A stretch of 64,000 nt of DNA from Paludibacteraceae bacterium (lineage in GTDB: Bacteria > Bacteroidota > Bacteroidia > Bacteroidales > Paludibacteraceae): NCBI GenBank assembly GCA_017430235.1, contig JAFRNH010000030.1, positions 1-64,000 on the forward strand. The letters are read 5' to 3'. Shown here in pieces: positions 8,098 through 16,550 of the stretch (within the stretch, counting starts at the first letter, position 1; every line of letters begins with the position of its first letter). The position numbers and the translations under genes were made by a program. The notes beneath the pieces were generated by a model. The model did not search any database. It was not told the origin of the DNA and worked only from the letters and a program-made list of their open reading frames with translations.

Positions 8098-8553
8098 ATG
8101 GCCTCATCACTAGTAAAATTGGATGTACACCTTGTTTTCCATGTGAAATCAACGAGTGTAGTTATACGAGACGTGGATATCGTTCCAATACATAAGTATA
8201 TTGGAGGTGTCCTAAGAAGTATTGATTCTATACCTATTTGCATCGGTGGAATAAACAACCACGTGCATATTCTTTGTTCTTTACCATCGACAGTAAGAAT
8301 GGCTGATCTTGTACGAACCGTTAAGGCCAATACAAGTCGATGGATAAAGACGCTAGATCCATACTATCGGCAATTCGAATGGCAGAAAGGATATGGTGCA
8401 TTCGGTATCTGTCCATCGTTGTTGTCTAAAACAATCCAGTATATCAACGCACAAGACGAACATCATAAAAAAATATTGCCCAAGGATGAATACATCGCCT
8501 TTTTGAATGCTTATCATATTGAATATAATCCTGATTATGTGTTATCGGATTAA
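8098..8553 (+). CDS. REP-associated tyrosine transposase (RAYT, Y1/HUH)
   Basis: A full-length 151-residue TnpA-type Y1 transposase of the IS200-related RAYT group. The HUH motif is H55-V-H57 in GGINNHVHIL, the catalytic tyrosine is Y115 in TIQYINAQDEHH, and the typical middle part SDLVR..KANTSRWI and EWQKGYGAF is present (here MADLVRTVKANTSRWI and FEWQKGYGAF). RAYTs nick single-stranded DNA at REP hairpins and are thought to have spread REP arrays. This gene lies amid dozens of GC-rich palindromes and between two 237-bp direct repeats, so it appears domesticated as a REPtron rather than as an insertion sequence with single termini. The ORF is intact. Confidence 0.85.
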   Translation: MASSLVKLDVHLVFHVKSTSVVIRDVDIVPIHKYIGGVLRSIDSIPICIGGINNHVHILCSLPSTVRMADLVRTVKANTSRWIKTLDPYYRQFEWQKGYGAFGICPSLLSKTIQYINAQDEHHKKILPKDEYIAFLNAYHIEYNPDYVLSD

Positions 8554-8720
8554 TTTATGGGTGGGGATCGTTTATCCGTATTATCCGTATTTATCCGCAG
8601 GTTTACACCCGCGGCTGTATTATGCCATCACAGGTTTACACCTGCGCCTGTAATATTTCCGCAGGTTTACACCTGCGTCTGTGATATGCCATCCCTTCGG
8701 GATTGGGTCACAATACGAAT

Positions 8721-8957
8721 CACACGTCTGCACATTTTATCACAGGTTAACACCTGCGCCTGTGCTATGACATCCCTTCGGGATTGGGAAACAGATTGAA
8801 CCGTACATTTGTTCATTTTAAACACAGGATTACCCCTATACCTCCCGTATTATGACATGCCTTCAGATTTTATTTAGCCCCAAAGGGGCGCTATAGTACA
8901 GGCGCAGGTGTAAACCTGTGATGCGATATAGTACAGGCGCAGGTGCAAACCTGTGAT
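8721..8957. repeat. 237-bp direct repeat, copy 2
   Basis: Partner of 7731-7967. Together they bracket the RAYT gene; the first 90 bases or so recur a third time from about 9252, at an offset of 531. Confidence 0.85.
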
Positions 8958-9104
8958 CAACAATGGATGGATGAATACAACGCACATCAAAACCCCAAAG
9001 GGGTGCCATAGTATAGGCGCAGGTGTAAACCTGTGATGCCATATATAAATCCCTGATTCATAATGGATATGATGTACGTATGTAGGCGTAGTTGATAAAC
9101 AAAA

Positions 9105-9158
9105 TGTTTCAAACGGGAGGATACTTGGGCGTAAATTTGTTTCAAACGGGAGGATACT
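9105..9158. repeat. Two tandem copies of a 21-base motif, period 33
   Basis: TGTTTCAAACGGGAGGATAC followed by T occurs at 9105-9125 and again at 9138-9158, separated by 12 unrelated bases. It is not part of the palindromic units around it. Confidence 0.7.
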
Positions 9159-9343
9159 GCTTTTTGGGGGTGGCGACAATTATTCATTTTATCCGCAAGT
9201 TGACACCCGCGTCTATATTATGCCATCCCTTCGGGATTTTGATGCACAAATCACACGTCTGCACATTTTAGCACAGGTTTACACCTGTGCCTGTGCTATG
9301 ACATCCCTTCGGGATTGGGGAACAGATTGAATCGTATATCTGT

Positions 9344-12300
9344 TTACTTCACCACCACCTTCTCCCCCTTAATAATATACACCCCCTTAGGCATATCCTC
9401 TAAATTATCAGAGCTTTGGCGGATGAGACGGCCATGGAGATCATAGACACAGTCGCTGCCGGAAGGGTCGGAACTGATGTCTTCCACGCCTGTCGTGCCT
9501 CCCACATAGTGGAGTTGGAAGTGGTCGTAGGCAACCCAGTCGGAGGAGACGATCGCCTGCTTGCGGATACCCAATCGCATCACCTCTCCTTCATTGATAT
9601 CAATGCTCACGGAGACGGGCGCATAGGCGCTTGCGTCATTGAGCGCAGAGGAGGCCTGTGTGAGGTTGTCTGGGTAGGTATAAGGGTTGTAAGTATAAGC
9701 AGAAGAACTGAACAGATTAGGCACTGTAGCGGTGACATCGTTCATATAGAGCTGTGCGTTGCGTGTCGCACTGGAGTTGTTCCGCCATGCCTCATAGCCT
9801 GCGTTGATGGAGCCGGCACGATAGAAGGCTTTGCACGTGAGGGTGTAGGTACCTGCCGGAAGTCCTTCAATCTCCTGCCAGATATCGAACGGACGAGAAT
9901 ACTGTTCCGCCGTTTCGTTGGCATAGCCATTGTAGGCGACACTGAGATCGGCGCCCTGCCATCCCACGTTGTAGCGTGTGAAGGAACTGTTGGTGATGAG
10001 GAAGGTGAGGTTGGCTGGCTGACCGCTTCGTGCGAGTGCCAACTGACCCTGCTGATAGGTGGCTACCGCATCCTTCAAATCCACGTATGCTCGGTTGATT
10101 GCGGAGGCGGAGGAGCTTGACGAGTTGAGGACTCGTGACGCCGAATTGTATGCCTGCTTGAGGTCATCATCCCCGCAGTCGTTGACATAGTTTTTCACCT
10201 CCATCACTAAATTCTTGAAGTCCTGACGCTCGGCATCAGGATTCTTGTAGTCGGTGTACTCCATGGCCGTTGAGCATCGTCCCAGCTCCATCACTTGCTC
10301 GGGTGAGAGTGCGGTGTCGAAGATGAGGAAGTCATCGAACAGGGCATTCTCCATGATAGCGTCAGAGGTGAATGGTGAGTGACCGATGGTGAAACGTGTG
10401 ATGTCATTGATGAACGATGATGGTTTAACCGTCATGTTCACTTCGTTTTTGAGGTGACCATCAACATAGATGCGACCGACATTGCCTTGTTGTGTGTAGG
10501 TGATGTTATGCCAATCGCCGATGCTGACGCCAGCGTATGAGTGCGCTCCCTCGGTGCTTCCACCCTTGATTTCGTAGTACCAATCACTGTTACCTCCCTT
10601 ATTGACAAGTCCGATGTAGTGATCGGTGCCCTGTTCCATGGAGTATGCCCAGCAGAAGCTGCCCGTGTTATTTCCAATGCGCTGCAGCATATTGATACTT
10701 ATGGTGTAATCATTTATCGAGGCGAACGTCTGTTTGGCGGCGGCCACAGGTATGTTCATATAGCTGCCTTCACCCTTACCGCCCGTAGCGAGCACATGGT
10801 TACCATCGTCGAGGGTGATGATGGATGCCTTTCCCATAAGTTCGCAGGTATAGGTTTCGCTATCGTCTATGGCTTTCCCCTTTTCGAAGCTAAAACTCAG
10901 AACAGGCTCTGGCAGAGGGTCTGTCTGTGGCGGTGTGACATTATTGACCTGCAGACGTATTACGCCTACGGAATAGGCAGGACATGTATAGGCTATCGTG
11001 TTATTGTCCTCGACGGTCAGTTGCTGTATGCGAGGCACGATGCGTTGAGGATTCGAGGTGGTGTTCTCATCGGTGCCTCTAGAGGCGGAGAGTATTTCCG
11101 CTTCGGCCGTCTCGGCGTGGCCACCCGTGAGGGCAAGCGTCACATTCCTTTGGCTACCGGAAGGATTGACTATTTTAATATACATCGTGCCAGTCTCATC
11201 GTCGATGCTGGCTGAGGTGTAGACGGTACGGGCACCGTATGTGCGGAGAGTGGCTTCGATGATCACCTCCCCATCGAGATAGCAGCGCACATGCTGTCCC
11301 TCCTTTTGGATACGGATGGTGTAATCCTTTCCTGTGGTGAGTGTTCCAGCCTTTTCTCCGAGAACGCTCTTGAAACCGTTCTGGCACTGCTCCACGGCGT
11401 GTTTCGAATTGCTCCACCCACCAAGGTTGAGCCATGCATAATTGTTTTCGTCGATGTAGTTGAAGATGATGAGGAAGCCTTCCGAACCACTTTGCTTCGT
11501 GGCGTGAACTGTCATATCAAGATTTGTCAGGTCATAGTCGTTTTTCAACCAGCAACGGACATCCGTCTGTGAAGCATTGGTCTGCTTGAAACTACCATTA
11601 CTGATACTCCATGAACCACGTAAGGTTGACCAGTCTGACGAAGCCGTTCTATTGCCTGCGATGACGGTGCCATCCGCGATCTTCGCCTGCAGGTCGGTGA
11701 AGGTGGCGGCGGTGGACCATGTGGCGAAACCGATGGAGCCTTGGTTGGCGTTGAGGCTGGTGCCATTGTTCTTCTCCGTCCAGCGGATATTCTGTTTGCC
11801 TATGTTGTTTGAGAACATTTTTTGGACGTGGTACGAAGGCGTGCCGTAGCTCATAGAACTGTTGAAACGTATCATGTCGGGACGCCAGTTGAAGTTGTCC
11901 TCATGCGTGAAGATCGGCGCATAGCTCATCATCCTGACCGCCTCGCTATTGTTCTCGCAACCCTGCATGAAGACGGCTTCGCCAATGGCTGCGTTCATGT
12001 TTCCAAGCGTTCCATAATCCTTTGTCACGGCATATTCGCCCACGTAGATATGGGTCGTGGATTTGGACTGGTTATCATAGCGACCGTATTGGCTGATGAA
12101 GAATTCGGGGGATTCGTAGTAGTGCTCATCCTTCAGTTCCACAGGTTCCGTGATGTCGTCGAACAAGTAGCTGTCGGCGATGAGGTGCAGATTGGGCCAA
12201 CGAGTCTTGATGGCGTGGTAGAACTGCATATAACGTTTCATGTAGTCGTTACGGTTGAGCATGAACTCCTGCTCGTTACCTATCTCCAAATATTTCAGGT

Positions 12301-13375
12301 TGAATGGCTCCGGGTGACCGTTCTGGGCACGCAGGCGACCATAGAAGGTCTCGGTGCTTCCGTTAGCATACTCGATAGCATCGAGCGCCTCTTGGATAAA
12401 GGGGTCGATGTCGTTTTCATCCACCCTCCAATCATGTCCGATACCCATGTTCACCACAAACATAGCGTTGGCGCCGAGGTCTTCGGCCAGTTCGAGGTAT
12501 TCGTGGTAGCCCTGTCCGTCGGTCACCTTATAATCCCAGTTGCGATTCACGTGACCCGGACGTTCCTCGATCGGACCGATGGTTTTCTTCCACTCAAAGC
12601 GGTTGGTTTGTCCGTCGCCCCAAGAACCCTCAATGTAGCAGCCTCCAGGGAAGCGCATGAAACGAGGATGCATATCGGCCAGCATCTGAGCCAAGTCCGG
12701 GCGGCAACCATTTTTGCGACCCTTGAACGTAGGAGGGAAGAGACTGACGACATCCAAGAAGATGACTCCCTTCTTGTCGCCCTTCAGAGAGAGGTATCCC
12801 TGAGCATCCGAACCCGTAGCTGTGATTTTAGCGGTATATTTCTGCCATTCCTGAGTAGCCTTGACGCTGATGGTCGCGCGGCCTAAGTTTTGTCCATTAC
12901 CATTTTGCAGTTCAGCAACGATATTACCATCGTAGCTATCCTCAGCGCGGAGCCAGAAGGAGAGGTCATACTCACGTCCGTTGACGACGTTGATGCCCCA
13001 GTAACCCTCGTTGCGCACACCAGCATTGTCAGCTTTCATGTTGACCTTCAGAGCACGCAACTGAACAGCGTTGAGCAGTTTATCCGTCGTAAGGCTCATC
13101 TCCGCATTCCCCACGGAGCTCCAGCCAATAAGTTTGCTCATATCCTCCTCGAAAGATCGGTTACGAACCAGCTCAGCATAGAGTCCGCCGTCACCCGCAT
13201 GGTTAATCTCCTCGTAGAAGATACCGTAATGGTCTTCCGTGATAAGGTCACCACGATTGTTCAGGTCAAATTTAAGTTCAATCTGCGCCTGCACCGATGT
13301 AACGCAGAGAGCCAGAAGAAAGAGAGACATGAAACGATGTCCCGTATGTATGATTTCAGAAAGATGGTGTCTCAT
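9344..13375 (-). CDS. Multidomain GH51 alpha-L-arabinofuranosidase with T9SS tail
   Basis: 1343 residues. A signal peptide ends at VQAQ (residue 31); a shorter start at residue 16 would also leave it intact. Residues about 33-520 are the GH51 region with an inserted carbohydrate-binding-like beta-sandwich (about 110-215), acid/base E368 in YLEIGNEQEF and nucleophile E447 in HIYVGEYAV. Then come GH51 C-terminal strands interleaved with a concanavalin-like domain (about 560-720), a LamG-type lectin domain (about 840-1040), a helical linker (about 1060-1130), a jelly-roll domain (about 1140-1290) and a type IX sorting tail (VYDLHGRLIRQ...GVYIIKGEKVVVK). It should be exported and release arabinose from arabinoxylan or arabinan. 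There is no SusC/SusD pair nearby. Confidence 0.9.
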   Translation of the reverse strand: MRHHLSEIIHTGHRFMSLFLLALCVTSVQAQIELKFDLNNRGDLITEDHYGIFYEEINHAGDGGLYAELVRNRSFEEDMSKLIGWSSVGNAEMSLTTDKLLNAVQLRALKVNMKADNAGVRNEGYWGINVVNGREYDLSFWLRAEDSYDGNIVAELQNGNGQNLGRATISVKATQEWQKYTAKITATGSDAQGYLSLKGDKKGVIFLDVVSLFPPTFKGRKNGCRPDLAQMLADMHPRFMRFPGGCYIEGSWGDGQTNRFEWKKTIGPIEERPGHVNRNWDYKVTDGQGYHEYLELAEDLGANAMFVVNMGIGHDWRVDENDIDPFIQEALDAIEYANGSTETFYGRLRAQNGHPEPFNLKYLEIGNEQEFMLNRNDYMKRYMQFYHAIKTRWPNLHLIADSYLFDDITEPVELKDEHYYESPEFFISQYGRYDNQSKSTTHIYVGEYAVTKDYGTLGNMNAAIGEAVFMQGCENNSEAVRMMSYAPIFTHEDNFNWRPDMIRFNSSMSYGTPSYHVQKMFSNNIGKQNIRWTEKNNGTSLNANQGSIGFATWSTAATFTDLQAKIADGTVIAGNRTASSDWSTLRGSWSISNGSFKQTNASQTDVRCWLKNDYDLTNLDMTVHATKQSGSEGFLIIFNYIDENNYAWLNLGGWSNSKHAVEQCQNGFKSVLGEKAGTLTTGKDYTIRIQKEGQHVRCYLDGEVIIEATLRTYGARTVYTSASIDDETGTMYIKIVNPSGSQRNVTLALTGGHAETAEAEILSASRGTDENTTSNPQRIVPRIQQLTVEDNNTIAYTCPAYSVGVIRLQVNNVTPPQTDPLPEPVLSFSFEKGKAIDDSETYTCELMGKASIITLDDGNHVLATGGKGEGSYMNIPVAAAKQTFASINDYTISINMLQRIGNNTGSFCWAYSMEQGTDHYIGLVNKGGNSDWYYEIKGGSTEGAHSYAGVSIGDWHNITYTQQGNVGRIYVDGHLKNEVNMTVKPSSFINDITRFTIGHSPFTSDAIMENALFDDFLIFDTALSPEQVMELGRCSTAMEYTDYKNPDAERQDFKNLVMEVKNYVNDCGDDDLKQAYNSASRVLNSSSSSASAINRAYVDLKDAVATYQQGQLALARSGQPANLTFLITNSSFTRYNVGWQGADLSVAYNGYANETAEQYSRPFDIWQEIEGLPAGTYTLTCKAFYRAGSINAGYEAWRNNSSATRNAQLYMNDVTATVPNLFSSSAYTYNPYTYPDNLTQASSALNDASAYAPVSVSIDINEGEVMRLGIRKQAIVSSDWVAYDHFQLHYVGGTTGVEDISSDPSGSDCVYDLHGRLIRQSSDNLEDMPKGVYIIKGEKVVVK

Positions 13376-13529
13376 TTATTTCGGTATTTAGATGGGTTCT
13401 AAATCATTTCGTAGGGTTTTATTCGGTAGGGACGTGGCGTACCGCGTCCGTTGTGGCGTGATTGACCGACAAACGACAATCAACCGAATGAAAAACCACG
13501 TCGCAAATACGTACGGACATGTGGTTGTC

Positions 13530-13557
13530 GTAGAGACGCAATGCATTGCGTCTCTAC
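13530..13557. repeat. Perfect 28-base dispersed palindrome
   Basis: GTAGAGACGCAATG joined to its exact reverse complement, with no loop. The same core recurs as a 20-base palindrome at 47807-47826, and in both places a GACCGACA...ACAATCAA..GAATGA segment lies close by (about 13462-13491 and 47834-47858). This marks a dispersed intergenic repeat family. Around it, 13403-13530 holds degenerate related sequence. Confidence 0.8.
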
Positions 13558-13670
13558 ACGGCCGTGCGTTTCCACATGTACAATGCCGTGTGTTTCCACA
13601 AATGCAATATTAAACAATTATTCTTGTGTTGTGAAATTTATTTGGATATCTTCCATTATTAAATTATATG

Positions 13671-13692
13671 GAGACGCACGACCGTGCGTCTC
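13671..13692. repeat. Dispersed palindrome, GAGACGCACG type
   Basis: Arms 13671-13680 and 13683-13692 are perfectly complementary around two bases. The sequence is a variant of the GTAGAGACG palindromes nearby. Confidence 0.65.
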
Positions 13693-13731
13693 TACGCCGT
13701 CCTCCCCTCTTTTTGTTCAATATTTTACTTG

Positions 13732-13764
13732 TACTGGACAAAAAAGGTGCTTTTTTGTCCAGTA
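13732..13764. terminator. Perfect 15-bp hairpin downstream of the OLD-like ATPase gene
   Basis: Arms 13732-13746 and 13750-13764 pair perfectly around a 3-base loop, with an A6/T6 tract inside the stem. It lies about 115 bases beyond the stop of the minus-strand ATPase gene, so it may end that transcript, although no U-run follows the stem. Nothing else is seen between 13765 and 13877. Confidence 0.45.
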
Positions 13765-13877
13765 TGGGAGTGCTATTGGACTTTTAAGATGGATAATTAT
13801 CAAAAACAGAACTTGTATGTTTTTACTCCATTCCCCCCATTATAATCCAAACATCCGTATGCTAATTTCGTTAAGAC

Positions 13878-15845
13878 TTACTCCGATTGTTGTAAAACGT
13901 ACATTAACCTATCAAATAATGGTCGAAAACCATTGAAATCCATATTGTCAAAAGGTTCTTTTTTCTCTAATATATTTGTTGCAAATTGTTCTTTTGATAA
14001 CGCAAGGCTATTCCCCTCAATGTCTATAACTTCGTCGGCTTGCACTTTTTCTTTCTCTTTTGTAATAAAATTTTTAACCTTATAAATGTTCTTTACACCA
14101 ATTCTAAGATTTGAGACCAATCGTCCGTCCTTATTAAATTCAGAGGTTACATATAATCTTCGCCCACACTCATCTTCCAATTTCAGATTTTCGTCCCCAT
14201 ATAAGAATTCAATAGAAATACCACTTTCATTATAATTTCTGTATTCAGGAATAGGGATACTGATTCCCCATATGTTTTTCCCGTATTTTCTTGTGCCTCC
14301 TTCTTTATGGATGCTTTCACCATTTGCTTCATCACAATCAAAGACCCCTATTATCTTATATCTGTGAGGGAACATCTTATACTGGCTCAGCAGATTATGT
14401 AATTTAGAATCTCCAAAATCAAAGTCATATTCCAAAATTTCCACATCTACAGCTTCATATTCGTGATTCTCTTTAAAATATTGTAATGCAGTTTTGATGT
14501 GTTTCCAGTCTGTTTTACCCTCAGTTATAATCACAGGTTTATTGATGTTAAGAACTCTTGTTTCTAATTCTTTGTATTTATTTGCAAAACGTTGGTTCTC
14601 ATTTATCATCATATCGTATACTTCCCTATACAAATCATTGTTTGTTGGTTCGCAGACAATACCGCTATTATCCAGATCAATTATTTGCGTTCTTTCTATT
14701 GCATCGTCAGCTAGTCCCATGTTAAAAAAAGGGGAGTGAGATGAAACAATAAATTGAACATTGGGAAATAAATTTAACAATTTAGGAAGCATCTCTTTCT
14801 GCAGTGAAATATGTAAGTGTTTATCAATTTCATCTATTAAGACTATTCCATGTATTTCATTTAAAGAAACATTGTTTTTTAAGTTATCTGCTTGCCTTAA
14901 AATTTCGCCAAATAAAGTTATCAAAGACAACTCTCCAGAAGAAAGATTAAAAATGGATGGGCAAATACAAGCAGATTGACCCTTATCCTCATTTATAATA
15001 CATATTCGAGTAGTCCCCATATTTCTACGTCCAATTCCAAAGCGTACATATCCATTATATCTTTTTGAAAATAATGAATGAGACAAAATTTTATTTAGGT
15101 TTTCCCATATTGTTGATTCTTTGGTTGGTATAATATATTGGTCTCCGAGTTTTTTTTCTGGATGAATTTCTATAATATGTTGTTCATTAGATTTTAAATC
15201 TAACAAGACATCTAATATCCAATTAGAAAGGCCTTTTATATCCGACACGACTTCTAACGGATTTGTCAACTTTCCTGCAAATCCTGAAATTCTTTTGTAA
15301 TCAAATGCAATGCTATATGGGTCGTTTAGATAACAAGGGCTTTCATACCTATAGGACGGGAAATATGTCAAAACATTATCATTAAATACCTGCTTTACTT
15401 TCCCTTCTTCTATCGGAGACCAATATTTAATATTCAAGCTATCTTTTAGTGTATCCTTTATCTGATTGAAATTGATTTTATTGTCAATTTGTATCGCAGT
15501 ATTGTATTCTTCTTCGGTACAATTGTTTCTAATGTCTATATAATCTCTAAAAGAAGCGTCTTCACTATTTCTAAATCTAAGGTATACATAAGAGGGTTTT
15601 TGCATGTTAATATTATACACAACAGAAGAGACTCTATAATACTTGTTTTCAATTCCCTCAAATTCTTGTTCAAAAACAGGTTTGGCCATCTCAAATAAAG
15701 CATCTACCACATGGGATAAAATTGATGTTTTCCCCCTTCCATTGACTGCTGATAGCACACTTATTCCCTTCTCCTTGAAATTAAGTTCTAAATGCTCAAA
15801 GGGAGCACGATTGACAAATATTGCTTTTTCCAAATAGAATGCCAT
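13878..15845 (-). CDS. OLD-like ATPase with C-terminal TOPRIM-type domain
   Basis: 655 residues from the ATG at 15845, chosen because a purine-rich GAAGAAAGAA precedes it and MAFYLEKAIFVNRAPFEHLEL is the natural start of the ABC-type ATPase; the frame stays open 15 codons further. Walker A is NGRGKTSIL, the ABC signature LSSGELSLI, Walker B GIVLIDEIDKHLH, and the switch is SSHSPFF. A TOPRIM-like region follows with VIITEGKTDW and VFDCDEAN. This AAA plus TOPRIM layout is that of OLD-family nucleases, which include phage-defence proteins such as GajA. No GajB-like helicase or other recognised partner is adjacent; a restriction-modification pair lies next door. A defence role is inferred from fold and context. 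Confidence 0.75.
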   Translation of the reverse strand: MAFYLEKAIFVNRAPFEHLELNFKEKGISVLSAVNGRGKTSILSHVVDALFEMAKPVFEQEFEGIENKYYRVSSVVYNINMQKPSYVYLRFRNSEDASFRDYIDIRNNCTEEEYNTAIQIDNKINFNQIKDTLKDSLNIKYWSPIEEGKVKQVFNDNVLTYFPSYRYESPCYLNDPYSIAFDYKRISGFAGKLTNPLEVVSDIKGLSNWILDVLLDLKSNEQHIIEIHPEKKLGDQYIIPTKESTIWENLNKILSHSLFSKRYNGYVRFGIGRRNMGTTRICIINEDKGQSACICPSIFNLSSGELSLITLFGEILRQADNLKNNVSLNEIHGIVLIDEIDKHLHISLQKEMLPKLLNLFPNVQFIVSSHSPFFNMGLADDAIERTQIIDLDNSGIVCEPTNNDLYREVYDMMINENQRFANKYKELETRVLNINKPVIITEGKTDWKHIKTALQYFKENHEYEAVDVEILEYDFDFGDSKLHNLLSQYKMFPHRYKIIGVFDCDEANGESIHKEGGTRKYGKNIWGISIPIPEYRNYNESGISIEFLYGDENLKLEDECGRRLYVTSEFNKDGRLVSNLRIGVKNIYKVKNFITKEKEKVQADEVIDIEGNSLALSKEQFATNILEKKEPFDNMDFNGFRPLFDRLMYVLQQSE

Positions 15846-15904
15846 AATTCTTTCTTCTATATTAATTCCCATGTCTTCAATCAATAGCAAAGACTGGAAT
15901 TTAG

Positions 15905-15961
15905 TTAACTACTTTTTCTGTATATATCAGGAATAGAATGTGCATGTGCATCTATTCGCAT
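15905..15961 (-). pseudogene. Possible truncated amidohydrolase start
   Basis: From an ATG at 15961 the minus strand reads MRIDAHAHSIPDIYRKSS and stops. An N-terminal MxIDxHAHxxPDxY segment with the metal-binding HxH is the hallmark of amidohydrolase_2-type enzymes, so this may be the first 16 codons of one cut off by a rearrangement at the edge of the ATPase gene. It is too short for certainty. The rest of the gap (15962-16172) shows no supported feature. Confidence 0.3.
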
Positions 15962-16172
15962 GACAAACTTTACATTCACACCAATGACATTAGCAATCGA
16001 CGAGGTAAACTATTTCGATATGCTCTCACATAACAAATACAACACCTATAGTGGACATTCCCTTTTTGATATAACTGCCTAGACGTTGTTATTTCATTAT
16101 GTTTATCAGATGCTACGAAGATAGTCTATTTCAGGATTTAGGAAAGGAAAACATGAGATTTTTTTTAACATT

Positions 16173-16212
16173 AAGGAGCAAGAAGCCTCAATCCTCCTTT
16201 CTTCCTTATCAT
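16173..16212. repeat. Left copy of the repeat flanking the RM cassette
   Basis: About 40 bases (AAGGAGCAAGAAG...CCTCC...TTATCAT) that recur in slightly different form at 19177-19215. This copy is degenerate and its hairpin imperfect; the right copy is a better terminator. Confidence 0.65.
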
Positions 16213-16214
16213 TA

Positions 16215-16469
16215 TTAACCATATATTTCCTCTAATAAATCCTCTGAAGAACGCAAAAGGTCTTTCTCCGTCTCCACAAAGTATGTTATTTGTTCATCAA
16301 CCCATTGAGCTATATCTGAAACATAGTTCCAATTCTCATCTAACAATAGTGATTCTAGTTCCACGGTACTTATGATACAAATATTTTCCGAATCATCTTC
16401 TATAATTTTATATGGGAAAGACCTCCCGTTAAATCTAATACGATTATTTGAGTAATCAAATATCACCAT
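16215..16469 (-). CDS. Small acidic protein beside the RM genes
   Basis: 84 residues, strongly acidic (many D and E, especially in the C-terminal VETEKDLLRSSEDLLEEIY), with no signal peptide or recognised motif. It starts 81 bases after the HpaII-type nuclease gene on the same strand and lies inside the repeat-bounded cassette, so it probably travels with the restriction-modification pair. Controller proteins of RM systems are HTH proteins, which this does not resemble. Function unknown. Confidence 0.55.
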   Translation of the reverse strand: MVIFDYSNNRIRFNGRSFPYKIIEDDSENICIISTVELESLLLDENWNYVSDIAQWVDEQITYFVETEKDLLRSSEDLLEEIYG

Positions 16470-16550
16470 ATCAGTGCATTTTTTACAAATTATTTCTTCG
16501 GTTATTTATGAACAATATTCTGCCTCAAAAGGATATTCAACTCTTTATGA

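Larger units (their letters stand above)
8575..9345. repeat. REP-like palindrome array downstream of the RAYT gene
   Basis: A 770-base mosaic without genes. Forward-orientation units of the form (C)GCAGGTTTACACCTGCG occur near 8595, 8629, 8660, 8740 and 9190, and reverse-orientation units (AGGCGCAGGTGTAAACCTGTG) near 8900, 8933 and 9017. ATCCCTTCGGGAT recurs at 8691-8703 and again near 8772, 9227 and 9303, and GCCCCAAAGGGGC at 8877-8889. The array includes repeat copy 2 (8721-8957) and a third partial copy from about 9252 to 9340. It ends exactly at the 3' end of the GH51 gene. Confidence 0.85.

Noticed and set aside
8557..8799. 80-codon ORF in the REP array
   Set aside because: It is built from the repeated palindromes themselves and has no independent protein character.
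7731..9345. Palindrome array as a possible CRISPR
   Set aside because: Units are irregularly spaced, occur in both orientations and mix three different palindromes; there are no uniform spacers and no cas genes.
11822..12886. 354-codon plus-strand ORF inside the GH51 gene
   Set aside because: It is the antisense shadow of the GH51 catalytic domain, whose active-site motifs are intact on the other strand.
13541..13936. 131-codon plus-strand ORF across the dispersed palindromes
   Set aside because: It reads through repeats and the 3' end of the ATPase gene; composition is repeat-derived.
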